The notes below the pieces were generated by a model that saw only the letters and a program-made list of their open reading frames with translations, had not been told where the DNA came from and made no database searches. From contig NZ_JQGK01000017.1 in the NCBI RefSeq assembly GCF_000743525.1, positions 20,834 through 84,833 on the forward strand: a stretch of DNA of 64,000 nucleotides. Reading direction: 5' to 3'. The first letter of the stretch is position 1. The number at the start of each line of letters is the position of its first letter. Source of the DNA: Sulfurospirillum sp. SCADC. GTDB taxonomy: Bacteria > Campylobacterota > Campylobacteria > Campylobacterales > Sulfurospirillaceae. Below, in pieces: positions 1 to 7,733 of the stretch. The position numbers and the translations under genes are program-made.

Positions 1-1
1 G

Positions 2-283
2 CTGGGCGTTCCACTACTTCGGCACCTGCAACATCGACCTTGCATTATTCCTAATTTCATTACCTGCATCAACCAAAAACGCCTTACATGTAAAGATAAT
101 TCGATGAGTGCCATTCCGGGCTACAGCGATGGAAGACATTTTGTATGCGCGCCCTATTACGAGGCAGGGCGACTTAATATCCTCAGCCAATGCAATGGTT
201 ATACCTTAAGCGAAGGCAAAGAGAGCATCGAAGAAGGCGAAGAGATCTCCTTCTTCTATTTTACTCATCCACCCGTTTCGTAA
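2..283 (+). CDS. moeA: Molybdopterin molybdenumtransferase MoeA, C-terminal part (cut by window edge)
   Basis: The gene enters from the left edge in the frame starting at base 2 and stops with TAA at 281-283, giving 93 residues. They fit MoeA domain IV: a Pro-Gly-Tyr-Ser-Asp-Gly turn, a strand ending in an Arg-Leu-Asn-Ile-Leu-Ser segment, then a Gly-rich loop and an acidic [15 protein letters not shown] last strand. MoeA inserts molybdate into adenylylated molybdopterin in the cytoplasm. The gene converges on and overlaps moaA by 19 bases, and a second cofactor gene next door supports the call. One TTACATGTAA palindrome (84-93) is read through as Leu-Thr-Cys-Lys. The N-terminal catalytic part is not visible. 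Confidence 0.72.
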   Translation: MGVPLLRHLQHRPCIIPNFITCINQKRLTCKDNSMSAIPGYSDGRHFVCAPYYEAGRLNILSQCNGYTLSEGKESIEEGEEISFFYFTHPPVS

Positions 284-1233
284 AAGGCGCGACTTGATGT
301 CTCATTTTGATCATCATCGCTCCATTTATTCTTTTCAGGTTTATTGCGCAATACCTCTTTTAAAATCTCAGCAGCAGCGGCCACGTCGCCTTTATGCACC
401 GCATCTTTGATGCTCATTGCTTCATCAAAGTAAAGACAGGGAATCAACATGCCCTCAGCCGTGAGGCGAATGCGGTTACAATCTTCACAAAAATCGTGTT
501 TGTGTGGGTCGATAATGCCAAAAACATAGCCATCATCCAGCTCAAACAGATGCGCAGGACTTGGTCCCACACGGCCTATCCCTTTAAAGGGGTATCGTTG
601 TGCAATCATTGCTTGCACTTCATTTCCACTCAGACCTTTGAGTTGCTCTTTGGCATGGGTGTTTTCCATGTATTCGATAAAGCGAATCGACATACCGCGC
701 GCTTTGGCATATTCGAGTACATCCAAAACCTCATCGGCGTTAATGCCTTTGATGGGCACCATGTTAATTTTAACGTTCAACCCCACACGAAGTGCTTCTT
801 CAATGCCTGCTTGCACTTTGGCTAAGACGTCTTTTTGCGCCATTTTACTGGCGACCTCAGGTTTCAGACTGTCCAATGAAATGTTAACGCGTTGAAGTCC
901 AGCATTTTTGAGTTTTTGCGCCGCATCTTTGAGTAAAAAACCGTTGGTTGTAAGCGCCAAATCCAACCCACTCTTATGCTGATTGATCATGGCGATAAAT
1001 TTATCTAAATCGGTTCTTAAAAGAGGTTCGCCTCCCGTGATTCTGATCTTGGTGATGCCTTCATCAATGGCGACTTTGACAAATAAAAATAGTTCTTCAA
1101 AGCTCAGTAAATTCTCTTTAGGCACCCATGAAAAGGGCTTTTCAGGCATACAGTACTGACACCTAAAATTACACCTCTCGGTTACGGAAACCCTTAAATA
1201 AGTGACGTTTCTTCCAAATCCATCCACTAACAT
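265..1233 (-). CDS. moaA: GTP 3',8-cyclase MoaA (molybdenum cofactor biosynthesis)
   Basis: Radical SAM enzyme that, with MoaC, turns GTP into cyclic pyranopterin monophosphate, the first step of molybdenum cofactor synthesis. The N-terminal cluster motif CNFRCQYC (CxxxCxxC) binds the SAM [4Fe-4S]; the second cluster motif CEDCNRIRL followed by a Cys 13 residues on is the MoaA-specific C-terminal site; the protein ends in the Gly-Gly pair needed for activity. The frame is open further upstream, but the ATG at 1233 (MLVDGFGRN) has an AAGGA ribosome site at the right distance and gives about 322 residues, the usual family length. The 3' end overlaps the convergent moeA end. Confidence 0.95.
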   Translation of the reverse strand: MLVDGFGRNVTYLRVSVTERCNFRCQYCMPEKPFSWVPKENLLSFEELFLFVKVAIDEGITKIRITGGEPLLRTDLDKFIAMINQHKSGLDLALTTNGFLLKDAAQKLKNAGLQRVNISLDSLKPEVASKMAQKDVLAKVQAGIEEALRVGLNVKINMVPIKGINADEVLDVLEYAKARGMSIRFIEYMENTHAKEQLKGLSGNEVQAMIAQRYPFKGIGRVGPSPAHLFELDDGYVFGIIDPHKHDFCEDCNRIRLTAEGMLIPCLYFDEAMSIKDAVHKGDVAAAAEILKEVLRNKPEKNKWSDDDQNETSSRAFYETGG

Positions 1234-1389
1234 TTTTGTTCCTTGTTGCTTTAATGCGGAGGCTATTATACATAAATATCCACAATATAGATTGTTAAAA
1301 ATGGTTATCAGAACTTTCAAGCTATTTTTAAAAATGATTGAGCTAGAATGTGTGACATTTTTTAAATAACCTTTGCAAGGAGTCTAGGT

Positions 1390-1902
1390 ATGCAAAAGCC
1401 TATTCCCAATAATAAGGAACATACGGTCAGTGCGGATGCGTTTTTAGTTTCTAAAACCGATACCCATGGCAAAGTCACTTACTGCAATGAACCTTTCATC
1501 AAAATCGTAGGTGCGAGCGAACAAGAAATTCTTGGTAAACCACACAGTATTATTCGTCATCCTGACATGCCTCGCATTATTTTTAAACTCTTATGGGATC
1601 ATGTCAAAAATAAAGAGGAGATTTTTGCGTATGTTAAAAATCTCAGTTTTGATGGAGGCTATTACTGGGTGTATGCCAATGTCACCGCTTCAACCGATTC
1701 ATCAGGCAACATTATTGGCTATTACTCCATCAGACGCAAAGCCAATCCTAAAGCGTTAGAGATTATCAAGCCTTTGTACGCCAAATTACTTGAACTGGAA
1801 AAAACGGGCGGCATGGACGTTTCTTTTGCCTATCTTACCAATCTACTCAATGAAAAAGGAGTGAGTTATGAAGAACTTTCTAACACGTTGCAACGATTAT
1901 AA
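1390..1902 (+). CDS. PAS-domain energy-taxis protein, Aer/CetB type
   Basis: A 170-residue soluble protein that is almost entirely one PAS domain of the Aer class, recognisable by the IIRHPDMP segment, a conserved Trp (LLWDH) and the [12 protein letters not shown] strand. In this class the PAS domain usually binds FAD and reports redox state. It has no membrane or signalling domain of its own. The next gene starts inside its 3' end (35-base overlap) and encodes a membrane-anchored chemoreceptor without a PAS domain, so the pair matches the split CetB (PAS) / CetA (signaller) arrangement of Campylobacter jejuni. Ribosome site AAGGAG lies 5' of the ATG. Flavin binding is inferred from family, not shown. 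Confidence 0.8.
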   Translation: MQKPIPNNKEHTVSADAFLVSKTDTHGKVTYCNEPFIKIVGASEQEILGKPHSIIRHPDMPRIIFKLLWDHVKNKEEIFAYVKNLSFDGGYYWVYANVTASTDSSGNIIGYYSIRRKANPKALEIIKPLYAKLLELEKTGGMDVSFAYLTNLLNEKGVSYEELSNTLQRL

Positions 1903-3313
1903 ACTCTTTCTTTTAACGCTTCTTCTTTTTATAATACTCGGAGCCTATTATGATGATTTTACCGAGAGTTTTACAACCTCAGGATTACTTCTAGGTGTTG
2001 GTGTCGGCTCTTTTTTTGGTAGTCGTAAGACCATGCAATGTGATACCGTAACCTATGAAAAAGTACTCAATGTTGTTAAAGAAGCTGCTAAAGGTAACTT
2101 AGAACCACGCATCGTTAATGTCGATCCACATCAACCAATGGGTGAAGTAGCGTATGCTATCAATGATCTTTTAGATCAAACGGAAGCCTTGATGAGAGAA
2201 ACGAAAACGTCCATCGAGTCAGCGGGGCAAGGAAAAACATATCGCAATATTTTCAACGAAGGTTTTCGTGGACTTTTTGCTATTAATGCACGGTATCTCT
2301 CTGAAGGTGTTAAAGGTATTTCCGAGGGACAAAAAGGCAAAGCGAGAGGCATGCTCTCTTCTGCACTTTCTGATCTTGGCGGTGGTAGCAAAGGTATCAC
2401 TAGCATCCAACATGATCTTTTTACAAGCATTGAGGAGATGGCAAAAATTACTGAAATGTCAAAATCCACCGCTAAAAAATCTGATGATAGTTTACGAACC
2501 GTTATGGTGTTATCCAATGATATTAAAGAATTACTTGAACTTCTCATGAGTACTAACGAAGCAATCACCTCACTTAGTGAGCGTACGAATGAAATCTCTT
2601 CTGTCGTCAATCTTATTAAAGATATTGCCGATCAAACCAATTTATTGGCACTCAATGCCGCAATTGAAGCAGCACGTGCAGGAGAACATGGACGTGGATT
2701 TGCCGTTGTTGCTGATGAAGTAAGAAAATTAGCAGAACGCACACAAAAAGCAACACAAGAAATTGCTATAACCATTCAAACCCTGCAACAAGAGACCAAT
2801 GGTATTCACTCCAATTCAGATCGTATTAGTGTGATTGCAAATTACAGTGGGCAAAATGTTATACAATTTGAAGAGGCTTTAAAAGAGTTTAATAAAGATG
2901 CGAATGTAACAGCCAATATCTCTTACTCACTTGATAGTAAAATTAGAACTACATTGGCTAAAACAGATCATATTCTCTGTAAAACAAATACCTATGAGGA
3001 AGTTCTTAACGAAAGAGCAGATGGAAAATTTGTTAAGAATGAAAACTGTAAATTTAGAGCATGGCATACTAGTCCTATTATCAAAGAACGCTTCAACCGT
3101 ACAAAATCCTACCATATGCTCGAAGCACCACTTTCACAAATTATTGAGTGTATGAACGAAAATGAGCAATTGGCAAAAATAGGCTATGACGTGAATAATG
3201 TTGCACAGTATATTAATGTTTTTAAAAAACTAGAAGCAGGTAGTGCAACCCTTCTTGCAACACTGGATAAAATGGTGGAAGAACACACAGAAGAGCTTAA
3301 ACGCGCAATTTGA
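1868..3313 (+). CDS. Methyl-accepting chemotaxis protein, CetA-like, with degenerate C-terminal CZB-like domain
   Basis: 481 residues. An N-terminal hydrophobic hairpin (about residues 12-45) has almost no periplasmic loop, so the protein probably senses from the cytoplasm. A HAMP-like stretch and a long coiled coil follow, with the invariant receptor tip sequence around the [20 protein letters not shown] segment (about 255-275). The last ~110 residues resemble a CZB zinc-binding domain: the first His (Asp-His-Ile, ~364) and the Cys plus Trp of the CRxGKW block (~393-398) are present, but the final PHxxVH is Pro-Leu-Ser-Gln-Ile-Ile, so two of four expected ligands are missing. The ATG overlaps the PAS gene and has AAGGAG in front, which suggests translational coupling. 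Confidence 0.85.
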   Translation: MKNFLTRCNDYKLFLLTLLLFIILGAYYDDFTESFTTSGLLLGVGVGSFFGSRKTMQCDTVTYEKVLNVVKEAAKGNLEPRIVNVDPHQPMGEVAYAINDLLDQTEALMRETKTSIESAGQGKTYRNIFNEGFRGLFAINARYLSEGVKGISEGQKGKARGMLSSALSDLGGGSKGITSIQHDLFTSIEEMAKITEMSKSTAKKSDDSLRTVMVLSNDIKELLELLMSTNEAITSLSERTNEISSVVNLIKDIADQTNLLALNAAIEAARAGEHGRGFAVVADEVRKLAERTQKATQEIAITIQTLQQETNGIHSNSDRISVIANYSGQNVIQFEEALKEFNKDANVTANISYSLDSKIRTTLAKTDHILCKTNTYEEVLNERADGKFVKNENCKFRAWHTSPIIKERFNRTKSYHMLEAPLSQIIECMNENEQLAKIGYDVNNVAQYINVFKKLEAGSATLLATLDKMVEEHTEELKRAI

Positions 3314-3328
3314 TACACATAACATTAA

Positions 3329-3357
3329 AAAGTAAGAGGACTAAATCCTCTTACTTT
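3329..3357. terminator. Bidirectional hairpin terminator between converging genes
   Basis: A perfect 12-bp inverted repeat, AAAGTAAGAGGA / TCCTCTTACTTT with loop CTAAA, lies between the chemoreceptor stop and the stop codon of the minus-strand gene. It is flanked by A and T runs on both sides, as expected for a terminator used from both directions. Confidence 0.75.
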
Positions 3358-3866
3358 AAATTTGCCAGTTTTAATACCAAATCAACTTCACCGATGCCAA
3401 TGCGTAAATCTTTCGCAATTTCGGCTTCGCTTCTGCCTTTGGCATATTGAGAGACAATCACTTTTTCATTCGAACTTGAAGGCGAAGAGGAGGCAAATCC
3501 CATCTCTTTGGTACGGCTCTCCAAACGATCAATGCGACCACTTTGCTCATCTCTGAAATTCTGCATAATTTTTTCAACATCTTGCAAAGAAGCTACCAAC
3601 GGAAACACACTTTGATGAATCTCCTCTTTAACACTTCCAAGAATCTTACTCTCCAACGCCTTAGCATCCAAGGCAGGCTCTTTGGAAGCGGAGGTGAGTT
3701 CGTTTAATGTCTTGTTGAGCACATGATTTTGGTAGTTCAGCTCTTCAATGCTTTTTTCATAAATCATCAGTTTTTTATTGACCTCGATATCGCGAATATA
3801 GACCATCAAAAAGATGATCACCACAAGGGCGGCTAATGCTATAAAGGCGAGGGTTTCAATACTCAC
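3351..3866 (-). CDS. Membrane-anchored coiled-coil protein with C-terminal helix-turn-helix-like segment (DUF6115/DUF2802-like)
   Basis: 171 residues: one N-terminal membrane helix (about 6-24), a long charged coiled coil (30-120), a Ser-rich linker, and a C-terminal segment of about 35 residues of the form YAKGRSEAEIAKDLRIGIGE followed by VDLVLKL. That ending resembles the short helix-turn-helix motif of DUF2802/DUF6115 proteins. Function is unknown; the motif need not bind DNA. It is the last gene of a three-gene minus-strand run after the prenyltransferase and a PilZ-like gene, overlapping the latter by 11 bases, and is followed by a strong hairpin. Confidence 0.6.
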   Translation of the reverse strand: MSIETLAFIALAALVVIIFLMVYIRDIEVNKKLMIYEKSIEELNYQNHVLNKTLNELTSASKEPALDAKALESKILGSVKEEIHQSVFPLVASLQDVEKIMQNFRDEQSGRIDRLESRTKEMGFASSSPSSSNEKVIVSQYAKGRSEAEIAKDLRIGIGEVDLVLKLANLK

Positions 3867-4386
3867 TTTGATGTCCTTTCATTTGGCGTATCATGACACG
3901 CTCACACGCGACCATATACGCGTTCCAATCGTTCTCATCGTCTTCGTGCATCATCACTATTTTACCGACATTTTCACTGTGTGCTTCAAAAAAAATCGGA
4001 ATCTGACGCCTTGGGAACGTTGGCATATCAATGCGTGCATAATAGCTCTCGTTTGGTTTTAAAACGTCGCTATCAAACGCTATGTAGCCATGCCCAATCG
4101 CTTTGAGATTTCCGTGCATCGCTAAGGGCACATACAAAGGTGTGTCACTGGTCGACAGATGGGTCAGTTTATCGATTTTTCGGTGCAGTTCAATTAACAG
4201 TGTTAAGAGAACCTGATCGCTCGCTTCGGCTTCTTTGCGAATTTTAGACGATTTGAGCCAAAGCCCTAAGGGGTCATCATTGATCTGCAAAAGTGCGTAA
4301 TACTCTTGCAGGAATGGTGCATTCTCCACATCACTTGGTTCAAAAGCGATCTTTAAAAAAGCGGTCACAAAACGGATGTTTTCCAT
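3856..4386 (-). CDS. Hypothetical protein, possible non-canonical PilZ-like domain
   Basis: 176 residues, no signal peptide or membrane helix. The N-terminal half is helical and acidic. The C-terminal half (about 85-165) alternates short strands of the pattern Gly-Tyr-Ile-Ala-Phe-Asp-Ser-Asp then Tyr-Ala-Arg-Ile-Asp-Met-Pro, like the beta barrel of divergent PilZ domains, but the RxxxR and DxSxxG residues that bind cyclic di-GMP are absent. If it is a PilZ fold it probably does not bind the nucleotide. It begins 2 bases after the prenyltransferase stop and overlaps the next gene, so the three are likely one transcript. Confidence 0.4.
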   Translation of the reverse strand: MENIRFVTAFLKIAFEPSDVENAPFLQEYYALLQINDDPLGLWLKSSKIRKEAEASDQVLLTLLIELHRKIDKLTHLSTSDTPLYVPLAMHGNLKAIGHGYIAFDSDVLKPNESYYARIDMPTFPRRQIPIFFEAHSENVGKIVMMHEDDENDWNAYMVACERVMIRQMKGHQSEY

Positions 4387-4388
4387 AT

Positions 4389-5258
4389 TTAGAGCCTATC
4401 TAAAAAAATCAGGGCAAAAAAGATGATGCCCAAATAGCCATTGAGCGTGAAAAAGGCGCGATCAATTTTGGAAAAATCTTTAAGCACAATGCGGTGTTCA
4501 AAAAAGAGCACGATCGCAGAAATCACAACGCCCACATACGCCAAAAATCCAAGATTGGCACTGAGCACAAACAAGAACCAAAAGAGTACGGTTTGGGCAT
4601 GAAACAGGCGCGAGATAAAAAAAGTCGCCTCTTGTCCAAAGCGTGAAGGAATCGAGAAAAGTCCATTGGCTTTATCGTATTCCATATCTTGCAAAGAATA
4701 GAGCAGATCAAACCCTGCCACCCAGTACATCACGCCAATGGAGAGTAAAATCGACCACAATGGAATGGACTCTTGAATCGCCACAACACCTGCGATGGGA
4801 GCAAGTCCCAACGAAACCCCAAGTACCAAATGCGCATACGGAGAAAAACGTTTGAAGAGCGAATATCCGCCCAAAATAACCAAAATAGGAATGCTCAGAT
4901 AAAACGCAAGATCATTAATACAATAGGCAACCACGATAAAAACAATGGCATTGAGTGCTATAAAAAGCTGCATATTGAACGTACCAATGCGTCCATCAAC
5001 ACTCGGGCGATTGGCGGTTCGTGGATTGTATTTATCAATATCGCGATCGGCATAACGATTAAATGCCATTGCAAAATTTCGTGCACTCACCGCGGCTAAA
5101 AGTCCTAAAATCAATAGTTTAAATCCAAACCAAATAGAACCATTTACAGCTTTAGACGAGACTATCATCGCCACGAAAATAAAAGGAAGTGCGAAAACGG
5201 AGTGTTTAAAGACGATCAAATCACTAATATCTTTGAGTTTGAGCCAGAGTTGTTGCAA
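4389..5258 (-). CDS. UbiA-family prenyltransferase, probably menaquinone biosynthesis (MqnP-like)
   Basis: 289-residue polytopic membrane enzyme with both aspartate-rich motifs of UbiA prenyltransferases: NRYADRDID (NxxxDxxxD, about residue 67) and DLLYSLQDMEYD (DxxYxxxDxxxD, about 190). It attaches a polyprenyl tail to an aromatic acid. Campylobacterota respire with menaquinone made by the futalosine route, so the likely substrate is 1,4-dihydroxy-6-naphthoate; 4-hydroxybenzoate is the alternative. The start is taken as TTG at 5258, preceded by AAAGG six bases away; no ATG fits the family N terminus. It is divergent from miaA. Confidence 0.85.
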   Translation of the reverse strand: MQQLWLKLKDISDLIVFKHSVFALPFIFVAMIVSSKAVNGSIWFGFKLLILGLLAAVSARNFAMAFNRYADRDIDKYNPRTANRPSVDGRIGTFNMQLFIALNAIVFIVVAYCINDLAFYLSIPILVILGGYSLFKRFSPYAHLVLGVSLGLAPIAGVVAIQESIPLWSILLSIGVMYWVAGFDLLYSLQDMEYDKANGLFSIPSRFGQEATFFISRLFHAQTVLFWFLFVLSANLGFLAYVGVVISAIVLFFEHRIVLKDFSKIDRAFFTLNGYLGIIFFALIFLDRL

Positions 5259-5286
5259 TACTAACCTTTACGTTTAAGATGGCTTG

Positions 5287-5292
5287 ATTTTA
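5287..5292 (-). promoter_or_regulatory. Probable -10 box for the prenyltransferase operon
   Basis: TAAAAT on the minus strand, preceded by TGT as in the extended -10 promoters of Campylobacterota. It lies about 30 bases in front of the TTG start and faces away from the miaA promoter. Confidence 0.45.
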
Positions 5293-5314
5293 CAACAAAA
5301 CCCTTTAAAAGTGT

Positions 5315-5320
5315 TATAAT
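5315..5320 (+). promoter_or_regulatory. Extended -10 promoter for miaA
   Basis: TATAAT preceded by TGT (TGTTATAAT), the typical sigma-70 form in this phylum. Transcription would start near 5327 and give a leader of about 64 bases. Confidence 0.65.
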
Positions 5321-5390
5321 TGCACGCACAGCACCGCTAAAAGGCGCAAAAGTACAACAAGTACTCAAACTGACATGTAAGAGAAACTCA

Positions 5391-6287
5391 TTGAAAACCA
5401 TCGCTATTTTAGGACCTACTGCTTCAGGTAAAACAGCTCTTTCCATTGAATTGGCACTGAAGTATAACGCATATAGTGTATCGCTTGATTCACTGAGCAT
5501 TTATAAAGAGATTGACATTGCTTCTGCGAAACCCTCTCTTGCGGAGCGCCAAGGGGTAAAGCATTTTGGGATGGATATTCTTTTGCCCAGCGAGCATTTT
5601 GATGTCACGATGTTTTTTGAGCTCTTCCAAGACGCTAAAGAGGAAGCCTTGCGTGAGGGGAAACATCTGATCATCGTAGGAGGAACAGGTTTTTACCTCA
5701 AAGCGATGATGGAAGGACTGAGTATCAAGCCTGAAATATCTTTACATGTAAAAGAGAAAATCGATCATCTCTTGATGGATTTAGAAGCATCGTATGCGCT
5801 TATACGCGCGCACGATGAGGCATTTGCGCGCAAAATTGCGTCCAATGATCGTTACCGCATCGAGAAATGGTTGGAGATCTTTTTGACAACAGGTGAAATC
5901 CCCTCAGCCTATCTTTTACATGCCAAGCAAGCGCCTCTCATTAAAGAGATTGCCCTGTTTGAAATCGATACGCCACGAGAAATTCTTGCGCAAAGAATTG
6001 CACTGCGCACGCAGAACATGCTCACACAAGGGCTGGTGGATGAAGTCTTTGGGTTGGAAAAACGGTACAGCAGAGCACCGCAGTGTATGAAAGCGATTGG
6101 CATCAAAGAGGTGTTGGAGTATTTCGATGGGAAACTTACGTTTAATGAACTGGCTGAGCGCATTAGCTTGAATACAATTCATTTAGCCAAACGTCAACGC
6201 ACTTTCAATGCTTCGCAATTTCCACCGCATCCCAAAGGTGATCTGAAGGATATTTTTGACGCCATTGAAACGCATTTTAAATCTTAA
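5391..6287 (+). CDS. miaA: tRNA dimethylallyltransferase MiaA
   Basis: 298 residues. Transfers a dimethylallyl group to adenosine 37 of tRNAs that read UNN codons. The P-loop GPTASGKT is at residues 8-15, followed by the DSLSIYKEIDIASAKP substrate motif (DSxQxY family region with Leu in place of Gln), the GGTGFYLKA loop and the KRQRTF motif near the C terminus. The start is TTG at 5391: translation from there gives the canonical MKTIAILGPTASGKT beginning and no ATG is available. A TTTACATGTAAA palindrome (5741-5752) is read as Leu-His-Val. An aldehyde dehydrogenase gene follows 24 bases on. Confidence 0.93.
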   Translation: MKTIAILGPTASGKTALSIELALKYNAYSVSLDSLSIYKEIDIASAKPSLAERQGVKHFGMDILLPSEHFDVTMFFELFQDAKEEALREGKHLIIVGGTGFYLKAMMEGLSIKPEISLHVKEKIDHLLMDLEASYALIRAHDEAFARKIASNDRYRIEKWLEIFLTTGEIPSAYLLHAKQAPLIKEIALFEIDTPREILAQRIALRTQNMLTQGLVDEVFGLEKRYSRAPQCMKAIGIKEVLEYFDGKLTFNELAERISLNTIHLAKRQRTFNASQFPPHPKGDLKDIFDAIETHFKS

Positions 6288-6311
6288 CAACGATAAAGGT
6301 AATCTCATTAA

Positions 6312-7730
6312 ATGAAAATAATCGACCAAAACTACATCAACGGCGAATTCAAAAAAATTGATTCGACCAAAAGCTTAACGCTGAAAAATCCTACAACCGA
6401 AGAGGAAATCGCACAGATTTATTTAAGCACGCCTGCTGCAATGGAGGAAGCCATTCACTGTGCCGCCACAACCTTTGAATCGTTTTCACACACATCGGTT
6501 GAGGAGCGAATGGAGATTTTACAGCGCATTCATGATGAACTGATCCAGCACGAAGAGAGACTCATTAACTTAGCCGTTTTAGAATTTGGTGCAACGATTA
6601 CCACAACGCGCAGACGCACTAAAAACGCTATCAATCTCTTTTTAGCAATCAAAGAAGAGCTTAAGAGCTACGATTTCGTTAAAAAAGATGACTACTCCAT
6701 AACGATCAAAGAGGGCGTGGGCGTCATTGGCGTGATCATTCCGTGGAATGCCAATCTAGCGCATTTATGTAGCAATATCGCTCCTGCTATCGCACTGGGA
6801 TGCACCCTTGTGATCAAGCCCAGTGAATTTAATGCCCTTGAAACTCAAGCATTCTTAGAGTGTTTGCACAGAGCCCATATTCCCAAAGGCGTTATCAATG
6901 TCGTTCATGGAACAGGCGAGTGTGTCGGTGAAGTGTTAACAAAACACCCACTTGTCAATGCTATTTCATTTATTGGCAGTACCAAAACGGGCAAAAAGAT
7001 TTTTGAAAACTGCTCAAAAACCATTAAACGCATGACCCTCGAACTGGGTGGAAAATCCCCAACGGTACTTTTAGAAGATGCCGATTTTGCCAAAGTAATT
7101 CCGCATGTTTTAAGCAGTGCCTATAGCAATAGTGGGCAAGCGTGCCATGCAGGCAGTAGACTGTTAGTCCCCAAAGCGAAACTGAATGAGGTCAAACTAC
7201 TCCTCCTTGAAACGATCCAAAAGCTCACCATCAGCGATCCAAAAAACGAAGAGACCAAGATTGGTCCGATGATCAACCAAACCCAATTTAATACCGTACA
7301 AAATTACATCCAAAGTGGTATCAAAGAGGGAGCGCAGCTTTTGTGTGGAGGGCTTGGAAGAGTTCAAGGGTTTGAGAAAGGCTATTTTGTCAAGCCAACC
7401 GTCTTTATCTGCCAAGATCAAACATTGAAAATCGTGCAAGAAGAGATCTTTGGCCCCGTTTTATGCGTTCTACCTTACGAGACTGAAGCAGAAGCGCTCG
7501 TTATGGCAAACGACACTCTTTTTGGGCTCTCTGCATATGTCTTTTCAAGCGATGAGACGAAGGCGTATGAATTTGCAAAGCAGATACGAAGTGGAAGGGT
7601 TCTGATCAATACTGCTGCATCAAAGGCAAAAAACCCTCCCTTTGGTGGCATGAAACAATCAGGTCTAGGCAGAATGGGTGGACGCTACTCTATGGACGCC
7701 TTTTGCGAGATAAAGTCGATACTGTTTTAA
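6312..7730 (+). CDS. NAD(P)-dependent aldehyde dehydrogenase
   Basis: 472 residues, full length for the family. Shows the Rossmann/catalytic signature: VIIPWNANLAHL, the LELGGKSPTVL segment with the general-base Glu (~244), and NSGQACHAGSR with the catalytic Cys (~278); the C-terminal FGGMKQSGLGRMGG oligomerisation segment is intact. Oxidises an aldehyde to a carboxylate in the cytoplasm; the substrate cannot be read from the sequence. Located just behind miaA, possibly cotranscribed, and it ends only 3 bases before the converging pflA stop. Confidence 0.88.
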   Translation: MKIIDQNYINGEFKKIDSTKSLTLKNPTTEEEIAQIYLSTPAAMEEAIHCAATTFESFSHTSVEERMEILQRIHDELIQHEERLINLAVLEFGATITTTRRRTKNAINLFLAIKEELKSYDFVKKDDYSITIKEGVGVIGVIIPWNANLAHLCSNIAPAIALGCTLVIKPSEFNALETQAFLECLHRAHIPKGVINVVHGTGECVGEVLTKHPLVNAISFIGSTKTGKKIFENCSKTIKRMTLELGGKSPTVLLEDADFAKVIPHVLSSAYSNSGQACHAGSRLLVPKAKLNEVKLLLLETIQKLTISDPKNEETKIGPMINQTQFNTVQNYIQSGIKEGAQLLCGGLGRVQGFEKGYFVKPTVFICQDQTLKIVQEEIFGPVLCVLPYETEAEALVMANDTLFGLSAYVFSSDETKAYEFAKQIRSGRVLINTAASKAKNPPFGGMKQSGLGRMGGRYSMDAFCEIKSILF

Positions 7731-7733
7731 CAC

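Noticed and set aside
394..825. Plus-strand open frame of 143 codons opposite moaA
   Set aside because: Antisense to moaA, whose cluster motifs and GG terminus are intact; composition is that of a reverse frame.
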